A stretch of 64,000 nucleotides of DNA from Ectobius pallidus (Eukaryota; Arthropoda; Insecta; Blattodea; Ectobiidae). The number at the start of each line of letters is the position of its first letter. Position 1 is the first letter of the stretch. The translations under genes were made by a program, and so were the position numbers. This document shows, one piece after another, positions 1-10,261 of this stretch. A model generated the notes under the pieces. It made no database searches and was not told the DNA's origin. It worked only from the letters and a program-made list of their open reading frames with translations. Location: NCBI GenBank assembly GCA_964059195.1, contig CAXKWD010000001.1, positions 218,992,484-219,056,483 on the forward strand, in the 5' to 3' direction.

Positions 1-270
1 TTCCCCACTCAAATTCCAAGGCCCACTCTATATGACAGATAAACTGAAGACTGCGAGCGACGAGTCTTTCTCACTAATTAGAAAATATAGAATATTTCCT
101 CCAGCGCCTGTGGTTTTACCATGTCAATGGGCTTGTTACAAGAAATATAATATGAAATTAATCATTTTCTTAATTGTTTTCTGTGCAGTCCGGCGTGGGT
201 TTGCATATTAAGCGAGAGATTTAGTCTCGCTCAATTAATTATTTTTCTGGACGTCTCTGTTTATACCGTA
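1..270. other. No gene seen; piece of a dispersed repeat
   Basis: No coding feature is visible. Around 155-205 the sequence matches a motif seen elsewhere in the window (29020, 32000, 56990, 59895) that includes TTTTCTGTGCAGTCCG, so part of this stretch is a dispersed repeat. A Helitron starts immediately to the right. Confidence 0.4.
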
Positions 271-1098
271 CTAGCTTAAAAGACCCGGCGTCGCCCGGGT
301 TTTGTATTTTGTAATTTTAAATTAGCTTATGAAGGATTTTCAATTTTAAATTCTAGGTCCTTATATAGGCATTTATAATTTGAAATAGGAAGAACGACTT
401 ATTACACTCAAACTATTCCCTCAGAAAACGCTTGATATAGTTTTTTATGGCTCATAGAGGATCTAGAATGTTGCATCCCATCGCTTGTACAGTGCACAGC
501 AAGCCTGGTAGAGGTTTAAATAAGAAGAAACAGAAATTCCTGTAACATAAAATTGTAATATGTAGGCGGGAAATTTCCCACTCTTATGTTACCATAAAGC
601 CTTCATACTTTTCTCTCAAAAAACCTGCGATATAATATAATAATATACACATTACCATACCTCGGTTTGTTTTCTCTATGTCCAGGGTAGAGAAAGTTAT
701 GTGATTCCATTATTTTAGTGGATTTCATTCTGTTATATTTATTTATAACATGAATTATTTTGATAACTTCTCTTATTTGTCAAAAGTGCATTTCAATTGT
801 TTTTTCCAAGCCCACCTGATACCATTTGGCAACAATATATTCTGTGATTTGGAATTGATAATTCTATGTAAAAAGGGATTAAGTATTTTCAAAAACATTT
901 AATTTTTGGCATTTAGAATCAGAATTTTTCAAAATCCTTTCTTAGTGAGCACCTACATTATGAAACGAAGGTACTGTCAAAATTCCAAGTCTCTACCTGT
1001 TATAGTTTAGGCTGTACGTTGATTCCTGTCATTGAGTCAATCAGTCAGTCAGTCATTCATTCAGTCAGTCAGGACAAAGCCTTTTATATATATAGAGA
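271..1098 (-). mobile_element. Non-autonomous Helitron, near full length
   Basis: Read on the minus strand the element begins TCTCTATATATATA and ends with a GC-rich hairpin (ACCCGGGCGACGCCGGGT), a short spacer and CTAG. It lies between a host A and T, the classic Helitron arrangement with no target duplication. It aligns over its whole length with 59982-60832 in the opposite orientation, which fixes both ends. No Rep/helicase coding is present, so it must depend on an autonomous partner. Rolling-circle transposition is known for the superfamily; the assignment here rests on the termini. Confidence 0.85.
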
Positions 1099-1590
1099 TG
1101 TGTAGTAAACGTGTCACATAGTGTGTAGAATTCCTTGGTGTTTGTAAATGTAAAATTTGCTAGAACATTGTAATACTACACTGAATTCAATGTCGTAGCT
1201 TTCTCTGTATATTGTATGACATAAGGTAACGAGTAAACTTCCATAGTATGGGATGTGACATACGACCTCTTACTTACTTACTCAATGGCAACAGACAAAT
1301 TCCTAAGCAAGCTAAAGGAATATTATCTACTTTCAGAACCCGGAGGTTCATTGCCGCGCTTACCTGAGCCCGCCATTCAACCCTATTCTGTGCTAACTCC
1401 ATCCAACCATCCCTCAAAAATCCTACTTTTCTTAAATCTATCCTAATATTGTCCTCCCACCTACGTCTAGGTCATCCAGGTGGTATTTTCCCTTCGGGTC
1501 TCCCAGTCAATACTTTTGAGATATGTCTTTCCTCCCCCATGTCCAGCCCATTTCATCCTCCGTGATTTAATTACCCTTACTATATCTGGT

Positions 1591-2250
1591 AATAACATAT
1601 GCATACACAGTGATTCTAAATCAGCAATATGTGCCATAGATGACAAACACAATGTACACCCGATCGCTCATGAAATCCGCAGATTTTTAAGAGAGTTTCC
1701 TGGTCACATATGCATATCTTGGGTTCGTGGACATTCTGGGGATGAAGGGAATGAGAGAGCGGATGAATTAGCCAAACTGGCTGCAGATTCAAACCTTATT
1801 CCTTGTTACACCCTCTGCCCTATCTCGCATATAAAAAATGTAGTAAAGGCCCACATCATTGAAGAATGGAACGCCCAGTGGCAGAACAGCGAGAACGGAG
1901 CTGTAACAAGAAATTTATTTTTCCCATCTGTGCACGACAGATTGAAATTTAAACAACTGGTACCAAGTTATGTTACGACACAGTTTTATACAGGACATGG
2001 GAAATTCCAACAGTATCTTCACCGATTCCACATAGGTAACAATGCTGTCTGTAGATGTGGAGAAAGTGAACAATCAGTTAACCACATATTATTCTCCTGT
2101 CCGATCCACACATTAGAAAGATTTGCACTCATCTCTTACCTGAACCAACTGAACATTCAGTACACTATCCCCCTTCATAACATACTCTTTAATAAAGCAG
2201 GATACAAATTTTTCACATCTTTTGTTAATAGTATATATTCAAAAATATGA
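1591..2250 (+). pseudogene. RNase H domain and zinc knuckle of a LINE ORF2
   Basis: This frame stays open to the stop at 2248-2250. It shows an RNase H1-like catalytic pattern: the Asp of IHSDSKSA (codon at 1612) and the distal GHSGDEGNERADELAKLA block, with its Asp about 50 residues later. A knuckle of form C-x1-C-x8-H-x4-C follows (codons from 2050 to 2100), as in the C-terminus of R1/Jockey ORF2 proteins. The frame can be extended upstream to an ATG at 1480, but those about 37 codons are antisense sequence of the host LINE, so that start is an artefact of the junction. The polymerase and endonuclease domains are missing, so the piece is dead as a transposon although this domain has no internal stop. 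Confidence 0.85.
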
Positions 2251-2513
2251 CTTACATTCACTGCTTTCACTTTTATATTATTGTTATACTTGTTATCTCC
2301 CACCCTATTTTCTTTCACATCACTTCTGTTTTAATGTATAGACTAATAATTTATGTTAATCATTATTATTGAATTTCTTTGAAGACAGTGCTCAGATTAA
2401 GATTGTATACGTATATTGTAAACCTGTAAGTGTATCATATCTCTAACCCTAATATACCTTCGGGTGAAATAGGGTTTATTTCAATTTGGATATTCAATAA
2501 ATAAATAAATAAA
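1591..2513 (+). mobile_element. 5'-truncated R1/Jockey-type LINE insertion
   Basis: The insertion is flanked by a 13-bp direct repeat, TACTATATCTGGT, at 1578-1590 and 2514-2526. It ends in an (AAAT)n tail at about 2497-2513, as expected for target-primed reverse transcription. Only the RNase H domain, the C-terminal zinc knuckle and the 3' UTR were copied. The host is the minus-strand RT fragment around it, so this insertion is the younger event. Clade (R1, LOA or Jockey) is inferred from the RNase H layout and not resolved. Confidence 0.85.
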
Positions 2514-3031
2514 TACTATATCTGGTGAAGAATACAGGTCATGAAGCCCGTCGTTATGCAGTTTTCATCTCTCTTAGGCCCAAATATTTTCCTAAGCCCC
2601 CTGTTTTCGAACGCTCTCAGATTATGTTCTTCCCGAAGAGTAAGCGACCATGTCTCACATAAATATAATACAACCGGCAGGATAATTGTCTTAGAAATTT
2701 TTATATTTAGATTCCTGGACAGAAGACGAGAAGATAAGAGTTTCTGAACTGCATAAAAACCAGCATTTCCTGATTTCAGTCGACACCTAACTTCTGCCGT
2801 AATATTATTTGTGTCTGTAATTATTGCTCCCAGATATTTGAATTTTCAACTTGTTCGAACGATTTTCCGGCTATTAATTAAGTGGAAGGAAAGGAAATAG
2901 ACATTAAATCCATGTCTGGGATATTAATACAAGCAAGAATCAGCTTGAAAAACTCTCGACGGAGAGAAACCTCCCGTGGTTTGCCTTGTCTTCTGAATCA
3001 GTTGAGGAATTTGATGTCAGACTGGCATGTT

Positions 3032-3102
3032 GTCATGGTAGCTCAATGGTAGAGCATCGGCGCGTTAAGCCGAAGATCCGTGTTCAAATCCCGGTTATGA
3101 CA
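3032..3102 (+). tRNA. tRNA-like sequence, anticodon read as GUU, in hairpin element
   Basis: It folds as a 71-nt cloverleaf. The acceptor stem is 7 bp with two G-U pairs; U8-A9, a 4-bp D stem, a perfect 5-bp anticodon stem (TCGGC/GCCGA) and a T stem with one mismatch follow. Box A (TAGCTCAATGG) and box B (GTTCAAATCC) look functional. The loop is GCGTTAA, giving GUU (Asn) at 34-36, but position 33 is C instead of the nearly universal U, and no CCA is encoded. It is more likely a pol III-promoter-bearing SINE head than a working tRNA. Confidence 0.55.
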
Positions 3103-3329
3103 TAAAGTTTTTCAAGCTGATTCTTGCTTGTATTAATATCCCAGACATGGATTTAATGTCTATTTCCTTTCCTTCCACTTAATTAATAGTATATAAATAA
3201 TAACTAGGCTTTAAAGTACCTACAAGGGTAGGACGCCATTTGGATGTGTGTTCTCGACGGAGAGAAACCTCCCGTGGTTTGCCTTGTCTTCTGAATCAGT
3301 TGAGGAATTTGATGTCAGACTGGCATGTT

Positions 3330-3400
3330 GTCATGGTAGCTCAATGGTAGAGCATCGGCGCGTTAAGCCGAAGATCCGTGTTCAAATCCCGGTTATGACA
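3330..3400 (+). tRNA. Second identical tRNA-like copy, family 1
   Basis: Base-for-base repeat of the 3032-3102 tRNA-like unit, 298 bp downstream. It lies outside the hairpin and is followed by only about 27 bp of the arm sequence before the target duplication. The same C33 oddity and intact boxes A and B apply. Confidence 0.55.
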
Positions 3401-3530
3401 TAAAGTTTTTCAAGCTGATTCTTGCTTGATTTTCCGGCTATTCTAATATCTTGTGGAGCATTATTTTGACGTTCCATGACCACATAATTAGTTTTTGTGC
3501 ATTAAATTCCAATGCAATATTGAATCTTCA

Positions 3531-3896
3531 CTAATCTATACTCTCCAGCCAGAGAATGGAACGAACTTATAACTTATTATGGGCAATTGCATACGACTGT
3601 TTTTGATTGGGCATAATTGAGACAGTTAGAATGACGTACAGTACTTGGAAAAGCCACAAAAAGGAAAATGTGATAACATAAACCGAATCTTTGATCACAA
3701 TAAAGAGCATTTATTCAATGAATCAGTAGGCTATTAATCCTACGGGACTTCATAAAAGTGATCACATTATCCGCCTGATAACATCCGCGATTACATTAAG
3801 CGGCGTTCACTGTATATTATAATAAGATTCATATGGAGTTTAGTTTTATCAGAATACATAAGAAGATTATTTAATGGGATATTACCAGAATATTTG
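3531..3896. other. No feature recognised
   Basis: AT-rich sequence between the split LINE and the hAT element. No coding potential, tRNA-like structure or match to other repeats in the window was noticed. It may be older, decayed repeat or unique DNA. Confidence 0.4.
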
Positions 3897-5198
3897 CAGT
3901 GATGGGAAGTAATTGAGTAAAAGTAATCGGATTACAGTAACGATTTCTTTTTTGGTCCCATTTACTTGTAGCCTAATCAATACTTTTTAAAAAAATGTAA
4001 TTTCTACTTGTAATTTACTTCTGGGAATAAAATTGTAATTGTTACAATTCACTAGTCGTAAGTATTAGTACTACCCGCGCGCCATATCTTGAGCGCTGGA
4101 TTTACGGGGAAGTGAGGGTCGGGGGGAACAAAACATAGCTATTCCGCCAGTCTTTCTGCAGTGTTGTCAACTAAAGAAATAACGTATCAGCAGAATCGCG
4201 CGTATGGTATTTTATGTAGTGACTTTAATATACAACGATTTTAATGCAGTGACGGTATTGCGTAACAATTAATTACACGTCATAAGCCTTGGGTTATCAA
4301 ATAAGTCATCAAATAAGAATATTATGCATAATATAGGCTCAATATTTTTACACTAGATGACTAATTTTAAGCATAAAGAAGAGTCTTAGCAGAACATGCT
4401 TCACCATTTCGTGTTTTAAACGTAAGAGAGGTAAGGCATCTAAAAGTGGAGAAAGCTATAGGCCTGATTTTAAACGTTTTTAATACAAATTGTGAAAAGT
4501 TCGCTCAACTTTCAGTCCATGAAATTGACATCAGAGTTCACGGGATCGTCAGAAATTAGCACATACGGAATTCTTAAAGAGGTGAGGAAAGTGTTGGATG
4601 TACAATGAAGTGTTTGTGAAATCACCAATTCGAAAGATTGTATTTTTCTCCATAACTCGATGCGTCAGAAAAGATAATGTCAATAAATAAATAAGAATCC
4701 TGAGACAGAATGAAAGCTTAGTATTGAAGCCACTAGATGCCAGGGTGTATAGCGTACTTCGTGTTTCAATGTTGTCAGCTTAACCTACGAAGTTGAACGA
4801 AACCTACCGAATAAGGACTAGGGACCCGAGCGCTCAAGAAATCGCGCGCGGGTAGTATCATTCTCCCTTGCTATATCGTCATCACTACTGTTTTTGCAAC
4901 TAATATCCAAATTAGAGTTAATATTAACAAAAAGTTACTCAATGTTTCCGAAAATATTCTCATTGATATGTTTTTTGTTTTGTTTGTTCATTAATAAATT
5001 GGGCTTGTGCCCAAAACAAACCAAAAACAAGGAATTTTTAGGTGCTGCCATTTTATAAAGTAATTGTAAATGTAGGCCTAATTGTAATTTTACTGGTTAC
5101 TTTTGAAAAAGTAATTTCTAATTGTAATCAAGTAAAATGTCTCTCAGGTAATTGCAATTCAGCCCAATTACTTCCTTTTTGTACTTTTCCCATCATTG
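3897..5198. mobile_element. Non-autonomous hAT element (CARTGATGGGAA ends)
   Basis: The terminal inverted repeats (TIRs) CAGTGATGGGAA and CAATGATGGGAA are flanked by an exact 8-bp duplication, AATATTTG (3889-3896, 5199-5206), which is diagnostic of hAT. Both subterminal zones carry many copies of GTAATT/AATTAC, probably transposase-binding arrays. No hAT transposase domain is visible. A smaller TA-flanked element occupies 4071-4855. Confidence 0.85.
4071..4855. mobile_element. MITE with CTACCCGCGCGC TIRs nested in the hAT
   Basis: Inverted ends of roughly 30 bp share CTACCCGCGCGC and TTGAGCGCT, and are bounded by TA on each side (4069-4070, 4856-4857). This suggests a Tc1/mariner-like TA target. 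The GC-rich ends contrast sharply with the AT-rich interior. No coding was recognised inside. It is younger than the enclosing hAT. Confidence 0.7.
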
Positions 5199-5206
5199 AA
5201 TATTTG

Positions 5207-5469
5207 CAACAACTGAACAATTGGTATGCGTCAGGAATTACAGTTAATTTCGCATGCAATGAATGTCTCACACTAGAAGCCTGATTGGTGCGTGCGTTTT
5301 GGCAGGCAATTGTTTTAACGCCTCTCGTATTTGATCTGAGACACGCCTCGTAGAGTTCTGATTGGTTTATCCGAAGCTTAATGCTGGAACATCTCCAAAA
5401 CTTCTGAGCAAAATGACGCAATTGGTAGCGTGGGCGGTTTTGATTCAGGAGGCCGAGTTAATTTGAGGC
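5207..5469. other. No feature recognised
   Basis: Spacer between the hAT duplication and the mariner palindrome. Nothing matched other parts of the window. Confidence 0.4.
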
Positions 5470-6130
5470 TCATCCTTAGTAAGATTCTCTGGGGCCGTAT
5501 ACAGAAACAAAACACAATTTCATGAAAATGTTTATTGTAACAGATACTGCAAGTGTTCAGCTATTTTTAAAAATATTCGCTACCGGAATTGAGACATTTT
5601 TCATACCGTGGGACCAACTTTTGAATACCTGTGTCGTAGAAGTCTGCCGCCTGGGATTTGAACCACTGTGTAACAAATATATCCGCCTGTCTGTAAATCT
5701 CTGCAATTTCTTGAGGTGTAGGGAAAGATGAAAATCACTGGGAGTGAGGTCCGGGCTTTAGGGCGAATGTTTAAACACCTTCTAGTCAAACCTTCGCAGG
5801 AGACTTGCTGGGAGGTGTTTAAAATCCACTCTACAGCTCGAATCTCGTTCCCAGTGATTTTCATATTTTCCTACACCTCAAGAAATAATTGAGAATGACA
5901 AAGAGGCGGAGATGGTTGTCACACAGTGGTTCAAATCCCATGCGGCACACTTCTACGACACAAGCATTAAAAAGTTGGTCCCACGGAATGAAAAATGTCT
6001 CAATTCCGGTAGCTAATATTTTTAAAAAAATCTCAATACTTGCTGTATCTGTTGCAATGGACATTTCCATGAAAATGTGTTTTGTTTCTGTAATCGGCCC
6101 CAGGGAAACTTACTTTATGGATTTGCCTCT
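5470..6130. mobile_element. Mariner-derived palindromic element
   Basis: Two arms of about 310 bp face each other around a loop of about 30 nt near 5800. Each arm, read inward to outward, encodes decayed C-terminal mariner transposase (PSDFH.FLHLKK, then KLVPR.EKCLNSG) and ends at the same mariner-type 3' terminus (AAAGTAAGTTTCCC motif). It is therefore an inverted duplication of a mariner 3' end with no 5' half. The same centre is seen at 23516-24855 and 57044-58386, so one founder palindrome seems to have been amplified. Confidence 0.8.
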
Positions 6131-6490
6131 TAAAAGAAAATGGATGGTTTGTTTGAATTTTAATGTAGCCTCCATATCTTCGCTGGTTGAAGGAAGTGTG
6201 TGTTCAAAATTTCGTGCAAATTACATTAAGCATGTACATTTGTATAAGGAACAAACATAAAACACACGTAAATAAACTTCCAACTTTAGCCTAACTTATA
6301 TATTAGACCGTACACCATCAACTGTCATCTATCACAGAAGTCAAGAACTGGGAAAACTTAGTAACAGCTGATCGCCGCGTTCAGTCGTTTTGTTGTTCTT
6401 TCTTTTTCAAATCTAAAATCTATGAACTTAAACATTGAATAAATGATGGCTATCCTTGCCTATCCTTGCCTGTACTCGTATCCTTATAAT
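6131..6490. other. No feature recognised
   Basis: AT-rich spacer; no coding or repeat match noticed up to the hAT target duplication at 6483-6490. Confidence 0.4.
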
Positions 6491-7095
6491 CAGGGCCCGG
6501 ATTCTAATGACATGTCATTTTTTTATTGATGCTACCTAGACATTGCCAACTTGTAGATAAATCCTAATCATGGCCTCTAGATTATAGAAATGCATTTTTA
6601 TTTGGTCATTTTTTGTCATTTTATGAAATTTTTTTATTTTTAGGGCATTTATTTCAATTTTACGTCGTTATTTTGTCATTTTCGTGTTATTTCCTTCCTT
6701 ATTTAGTCATTTTCATATATTTACATTGAGTATATTAACTTCTTTGTCGTCTTTTTTCTCATAGGGTAATATTTAAATAAATTACTAGGTTAGTATAATA
6801 CAAATTTTTTTGTAGGACCTATTTTAAAAACTACTTTCTTACTTTTCTTCTCAAATGCTCCAATCAAGAACCAAGAACAAAGTTTTTAGACCTACAACAT
6901 CCTTTCTGCGTTCATAGTTTTTACAATTGTGTACAAATTAGTCCATAACTTTGTGTGTACAATAATATTTTTTTATAAATAAAGTATTAGTTTTTAGGTC
7001 ATTCTTTACCATTATTAAGTAATTTTCTTTAACATTTAAGGTCATTTTCTAGGTCATTTTTCAAACAATTTTAGGTCATCAGAATCCGGGCTCTG
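6491..7095. mobile_element. hAT MITE, CAGGGCCCGGATTC family, copy 1
   Basis: TIRs CAGGGCCCGGATTCTAATGA and CAGAGCCCGGATTCTGATGA are flanked by an exact 8-bp duplication, CTTATAAT (6483-6490, 7096-7103). The ends are dense in GGTCATTTT units. No transposase is encoded. Confidence 0.88.
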
Positions 7096-7103
7096 CTTAT
7101 AAT

Positions 7104-7798
7104 ATGTCATTATAGGCTCTTGTAGGCCTATAATATGCTAACTCGTATTTTAATAAAATTCCATTATATTAGGTTCATTGCATAACATACTACGATTTCA
7201 TTATATTTTAACGTCATATGATGAGAATTACTATACTATGTTTGAAAAATTGATTAATTTTTCATACTTTTAACTGATAAATTATCTGCAGAACTTAAAA
7301 CTTCTAAAACTCGGCAATGGAATTCTTCGAAATAACATACAACTTACACTAACGCAAAGACAAATGCCAAAAGCAAATACTCCAATGCTGTGGAACTTTA
7401 GGTGTGTTGTTCTCGAATATACGGAATATACAATAAATCTGTATCTATCTGTATCTGGTACCCTATGATCCCCAGGTGGGGCGAAGGGGCCTCCAATGGA
7501 GGTTTCATTACCTATACTAATTTTGATATGCTTATTTTCCGAGAGAGGGTAGAGCAAGGGGTGCTCATTTGCCATGCGCAGTTACCTAATATCGTTCGGT
7601 GCGCATGATGACGTCGCCCGCGAGGGAAATGGTGTAAACATTAACCCTAGCACGTGCATTTTATATTGTTTCCGTGTGAAGTTTTATGTATTATTAGTTT
7701 CTTTAAAAGCATTATTCGTCAATCGGTTTCCTCACTATTTGATATGATCCTTAAATATTCCTTAAATATTTAAAGTTCATATCTTGTGCTATGGCTGC
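7104..7798. other. No feature recognised
   Basis: Short open frames of 60-100 codons occur on both strands, but none resembles a known family or is conserved elsewhere in the window. One TAGGCCTA octamer sits at 7123. Confidence 0.4.
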
Positions 7799-7806
7799 GT
7801 GATAAT

Positions 7807-8386
7807 CAGGGCCCGCATTCTGATGACCTAAAATTGTTTGAAAAATTACCTATAAAATGACCCTAAATTTTAAGGAAAATGATTTAATAACTGTAAAGAA
7901 TGACCTAAAAACTGATATTTTATTTATAAAAATGATTAATGTGCACACAAAGTTGTACATAATTGTAAAACTGTAAACGCAAATGGATGTTTAAGTCTAA
8001 AAACTTTGTTCTTTGTTCTTGATTGGAGCATTTCAGAAGAAACGTAAGAAAATAGTTTTTTAAAATAGATCCTACAAAAAATGTTGCATTATACTAACCA
8101 AGTAATTTATTTAAATATTACCCTATGGGAAAATAAGACGAGAAAAAAGTTAATAAACTGAATGTAAATGCATGAAAATGACAAAATAATGAATGAAATG
8201 ACATGAAAATGACAAAATAATGGCCTAAAATTGAAATAAATGCCCCAAAAATACAAAAATGCATAAAATGACCCAATAAAAATGCATTTCTATAATCTAG
8301 AGACCATGATTAGGATTTATCTACAAGTTTACAATGTCTATGCAGCTTCAATAAAAATATGACAAGTCATTAGAATCCGGGCCCTG
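7807..8386. mobile_element. hAT MITE, CAGGGCCCGGATTC family, copy 2
   Basis: Same family as 6491-7095 in the opposite orientation, with the exact 8-bp duplication GTGATAAT (7799-7806, 8387-8394). AATGACC-type subterminal units are abundant. Confidence 0.88.
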
Positions 8387-8418
8387 GTGATAATCATAAT
8401 CACATAGAAGTTTCCATG

Positions 8419-10261
8419 CAGGGCCGTAGCAAGGTCCTTCTGCGCCCTTGGCGAGTTTGACAAATCTGCGCCCTCCAAATGAACAATTTTTTTAATTTCT
8501 CTAAAACTGATTTTCTTAAATTCGCTTGCAGAAGGTTTTTTTTGGTCCCATTTCTTAAAAAAAAACCACTGCCTAATAGATCAAAACTAATAATGTAGAC
8601 TAAGCTATGATGGTCATGGTAGTTTTAGTTGGCACATTTTTTTACTGAAATCATTTTTACCTATACTCCAGAAGCAACGCCAACATCAACAAGAGACGAA
8701 ACAACACAAACATTAATATTGTTTCACTGTTTAATTTAAAAATCGCTTAGTTAAAAAATACAATAATAATCAGAGCCCGGATTCTAATGACATGTCATCT
8801 TTTTTATTGATGCTGCATAGACATTGCCAATTTGTAGATAAATCATAATCATGGCCTCTAGATTATAGAAATGCATTTTTATTAGGTCATTTTTTGACAT
8901 TGTATGCAATTTTATATTTTTAGGGCATTTATTTCGTCCCCAGCGGGGCTGTCTTTGAAGTGTTTGTTTAATGCAAGAAGGACACACTCTATGTTGAAGT
9001 GTTGTCATGTCTCAGTCGGAAACGAGTATCAAAGGAACGCCAAAATGTTGTATTACATTACTGTTGTTATTAGATTGACTTGGCACCAGAGTCTGCCACC
9101 TGCTTGTATTTGAGAGTGCAAACTACTGTTTACCCTCAATAAACAATATAATCCGGCAGACCGCAAAAGGAAATGCCGAAGTTTGACTCGCCAGTGCCTC
9201 AGTGCCAGTATAAATTTCCGTAAAGAAAGAATATTCACAGCAAAAATCAAAGTTTTTTAGACCTACAACATCCTCTCTGAATTTAAGGTTTTAACAATTA
9301 TGTACAAATTATTCTATAATTTTGTGTGTACAATAATATTTTTTTATAAATAAAATATCAGTTTTTAGGTCATTCTTTATAATTATTAAGTCATTTTCTT
9401 TAAATTTTGGGGTCATTTTATAGGTCATTTTTCAAACAATTTTAGGTCATCAGAATCCGGGCCCTAATAATAATACAGTATAATATAATTAAAAATAATA
9501 GCAGCGACTATAATATCAGCGCCGGCCTTAGAAGGGAACTTGATCAAACCAAACAGCATGTGTACTGCCAGCTGGCAGAGCGTGCATCGGCCGCGGATCA
9601 CAACTCATATTATTCAATGTAAAGTTACAGAAATTAATTTTAATGTACATTAATACATTGTGTGATTAAAAGAACTAAACATTTTTAAAATAAGAAATTT
9701 TAGTTCACACTTAATTTATAATAAAATAGTAATAAAAAAAGGAATTGAGATCTGCGCATTCGGCTTTTTCTGTTGTAATAATATAGTTGGTCAGTCATTT
9801 TTGCATGTAGCATGTAACAGTATGAGCGATGCCATTGTTGATCGCTTTGTAATCAATCCTACCGACAGTAGTAGCACTGAGGACGACAATCAGCTGGAAA
9901 GGGATTGAGTTGAACCACTTTCATCACAATAATAACGTACATATTAATTTTCATTGTCGTTATATCTTTCCATACTGTTCATGATTTATGTTTTACTCTG
10001 TCAATATGAATCGTGTTAATTAAAGGACGTTGCATGACTGCTTTTCGCTTGTAGACAATCGGCATAATACTATAGGTATAGATAGTTCACGTGCATTAAT
10101 TTTTAATAACCTGAAAGATTTCTTCCACTAACGTGGAATTTATATTGCTTCATAAATTGCACCAGCCTAAAATAGGCGGGATTTTTCATGGTTAATTTTG
10201 CGCCCTTCGTACCTGCGCCCTTGGCGGTCGCCCACCTAGCCACCGCCTAGCTACGGCCCTG
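8419..10261. mobile_element. Larger hAT element, CAGGGCCGTAGC ends
   Basis: The inverted ends CAGGGCCGTAGC are bounded by the exact 8-bp duplication TTTCCATG (8411-8418, 10262-10269). Subterminal GCGCCCTTGGCG units occur on both sides. Another hAT (8771-9466) has landed inside. No transposase signature was seen in the roughly 1.15 kb of own sequence, so it appears non-autonomous. Confidence 0.87.
8771..9466. mobile_element. hAT MITE, CAGGGCCCGGATTC family, copy 3 (nested, long form)
   Basis: Duplication ATAATAAT (8763-8770, 9467-9474). This copy and 50981-51779 carry an internal block of about 280 bp (about 8935-9255) absent from copies 1 and 2. The block keeps a similar peptide in both long copies (QYNPAD.KR and QCLSASINFR). 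The last base of the right end is changed from G to A. It inserted into the hAT at 8419-10261. Confidence 0.85.

Larger units (their letters stand above)
2876..3427 (+). mobile_element. tRNA-bearing hairpin element, family 1
   Basis: Layout: a perfect 79-bp inverted repeat (2876-2954 and 3106-3184) encloses a tRNA-like unit. A 67-bp spacer follows, then a second, identical copy of the unit (177-bp exact direct repeat, 2954-3130 and 3252-3428) that ends part-way into the arm. A 15-bp direct repeat, GATTTTCCGGCTATT, flanks it (2861-2875, 3428-3442). The perfect arms indicate a recent insertion. There is no poly-A tail, no obvious transposon terminus and no protein. The same plan recurs at 35734 and 38151. 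I do not recognise this as a named family. Confidence 0.7.
1262..3530 (-). mobile_element. Non-LTR retrotransposon RT fragment, split by two insertions
   Basis: On the minus strand three blocks (1262-1578, 2527-2860, 3443-3530) join into the 3' part of a LINE reverse-transcriptase ORF. The frame carries the thumb/C-terminal signature of such elements (ILPVVLY.CETW, LREEHNLR.FENRGLRKIFG, WAGH), then GRPRRRWEDNIR-type codons and a 3' end in TAAG repeats. Stops and frameshifts are present and the 5' part is absent. Related pieces lie at 37100-37560, 38415-38800 and 56178-56398. An R1-like end (1591-2513) and a tRNA-hairpin element (2876-3427) interrupt it, each leaving a target duplication. Confidence 0.75.

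Noticed and set aside
1480..1590. ATG and first 37 codons of the RNase H frame
   Set aside because: They are antisense host LINE sequence upstream of the insertion junction at 1591; not part of the retrotransposon protein.
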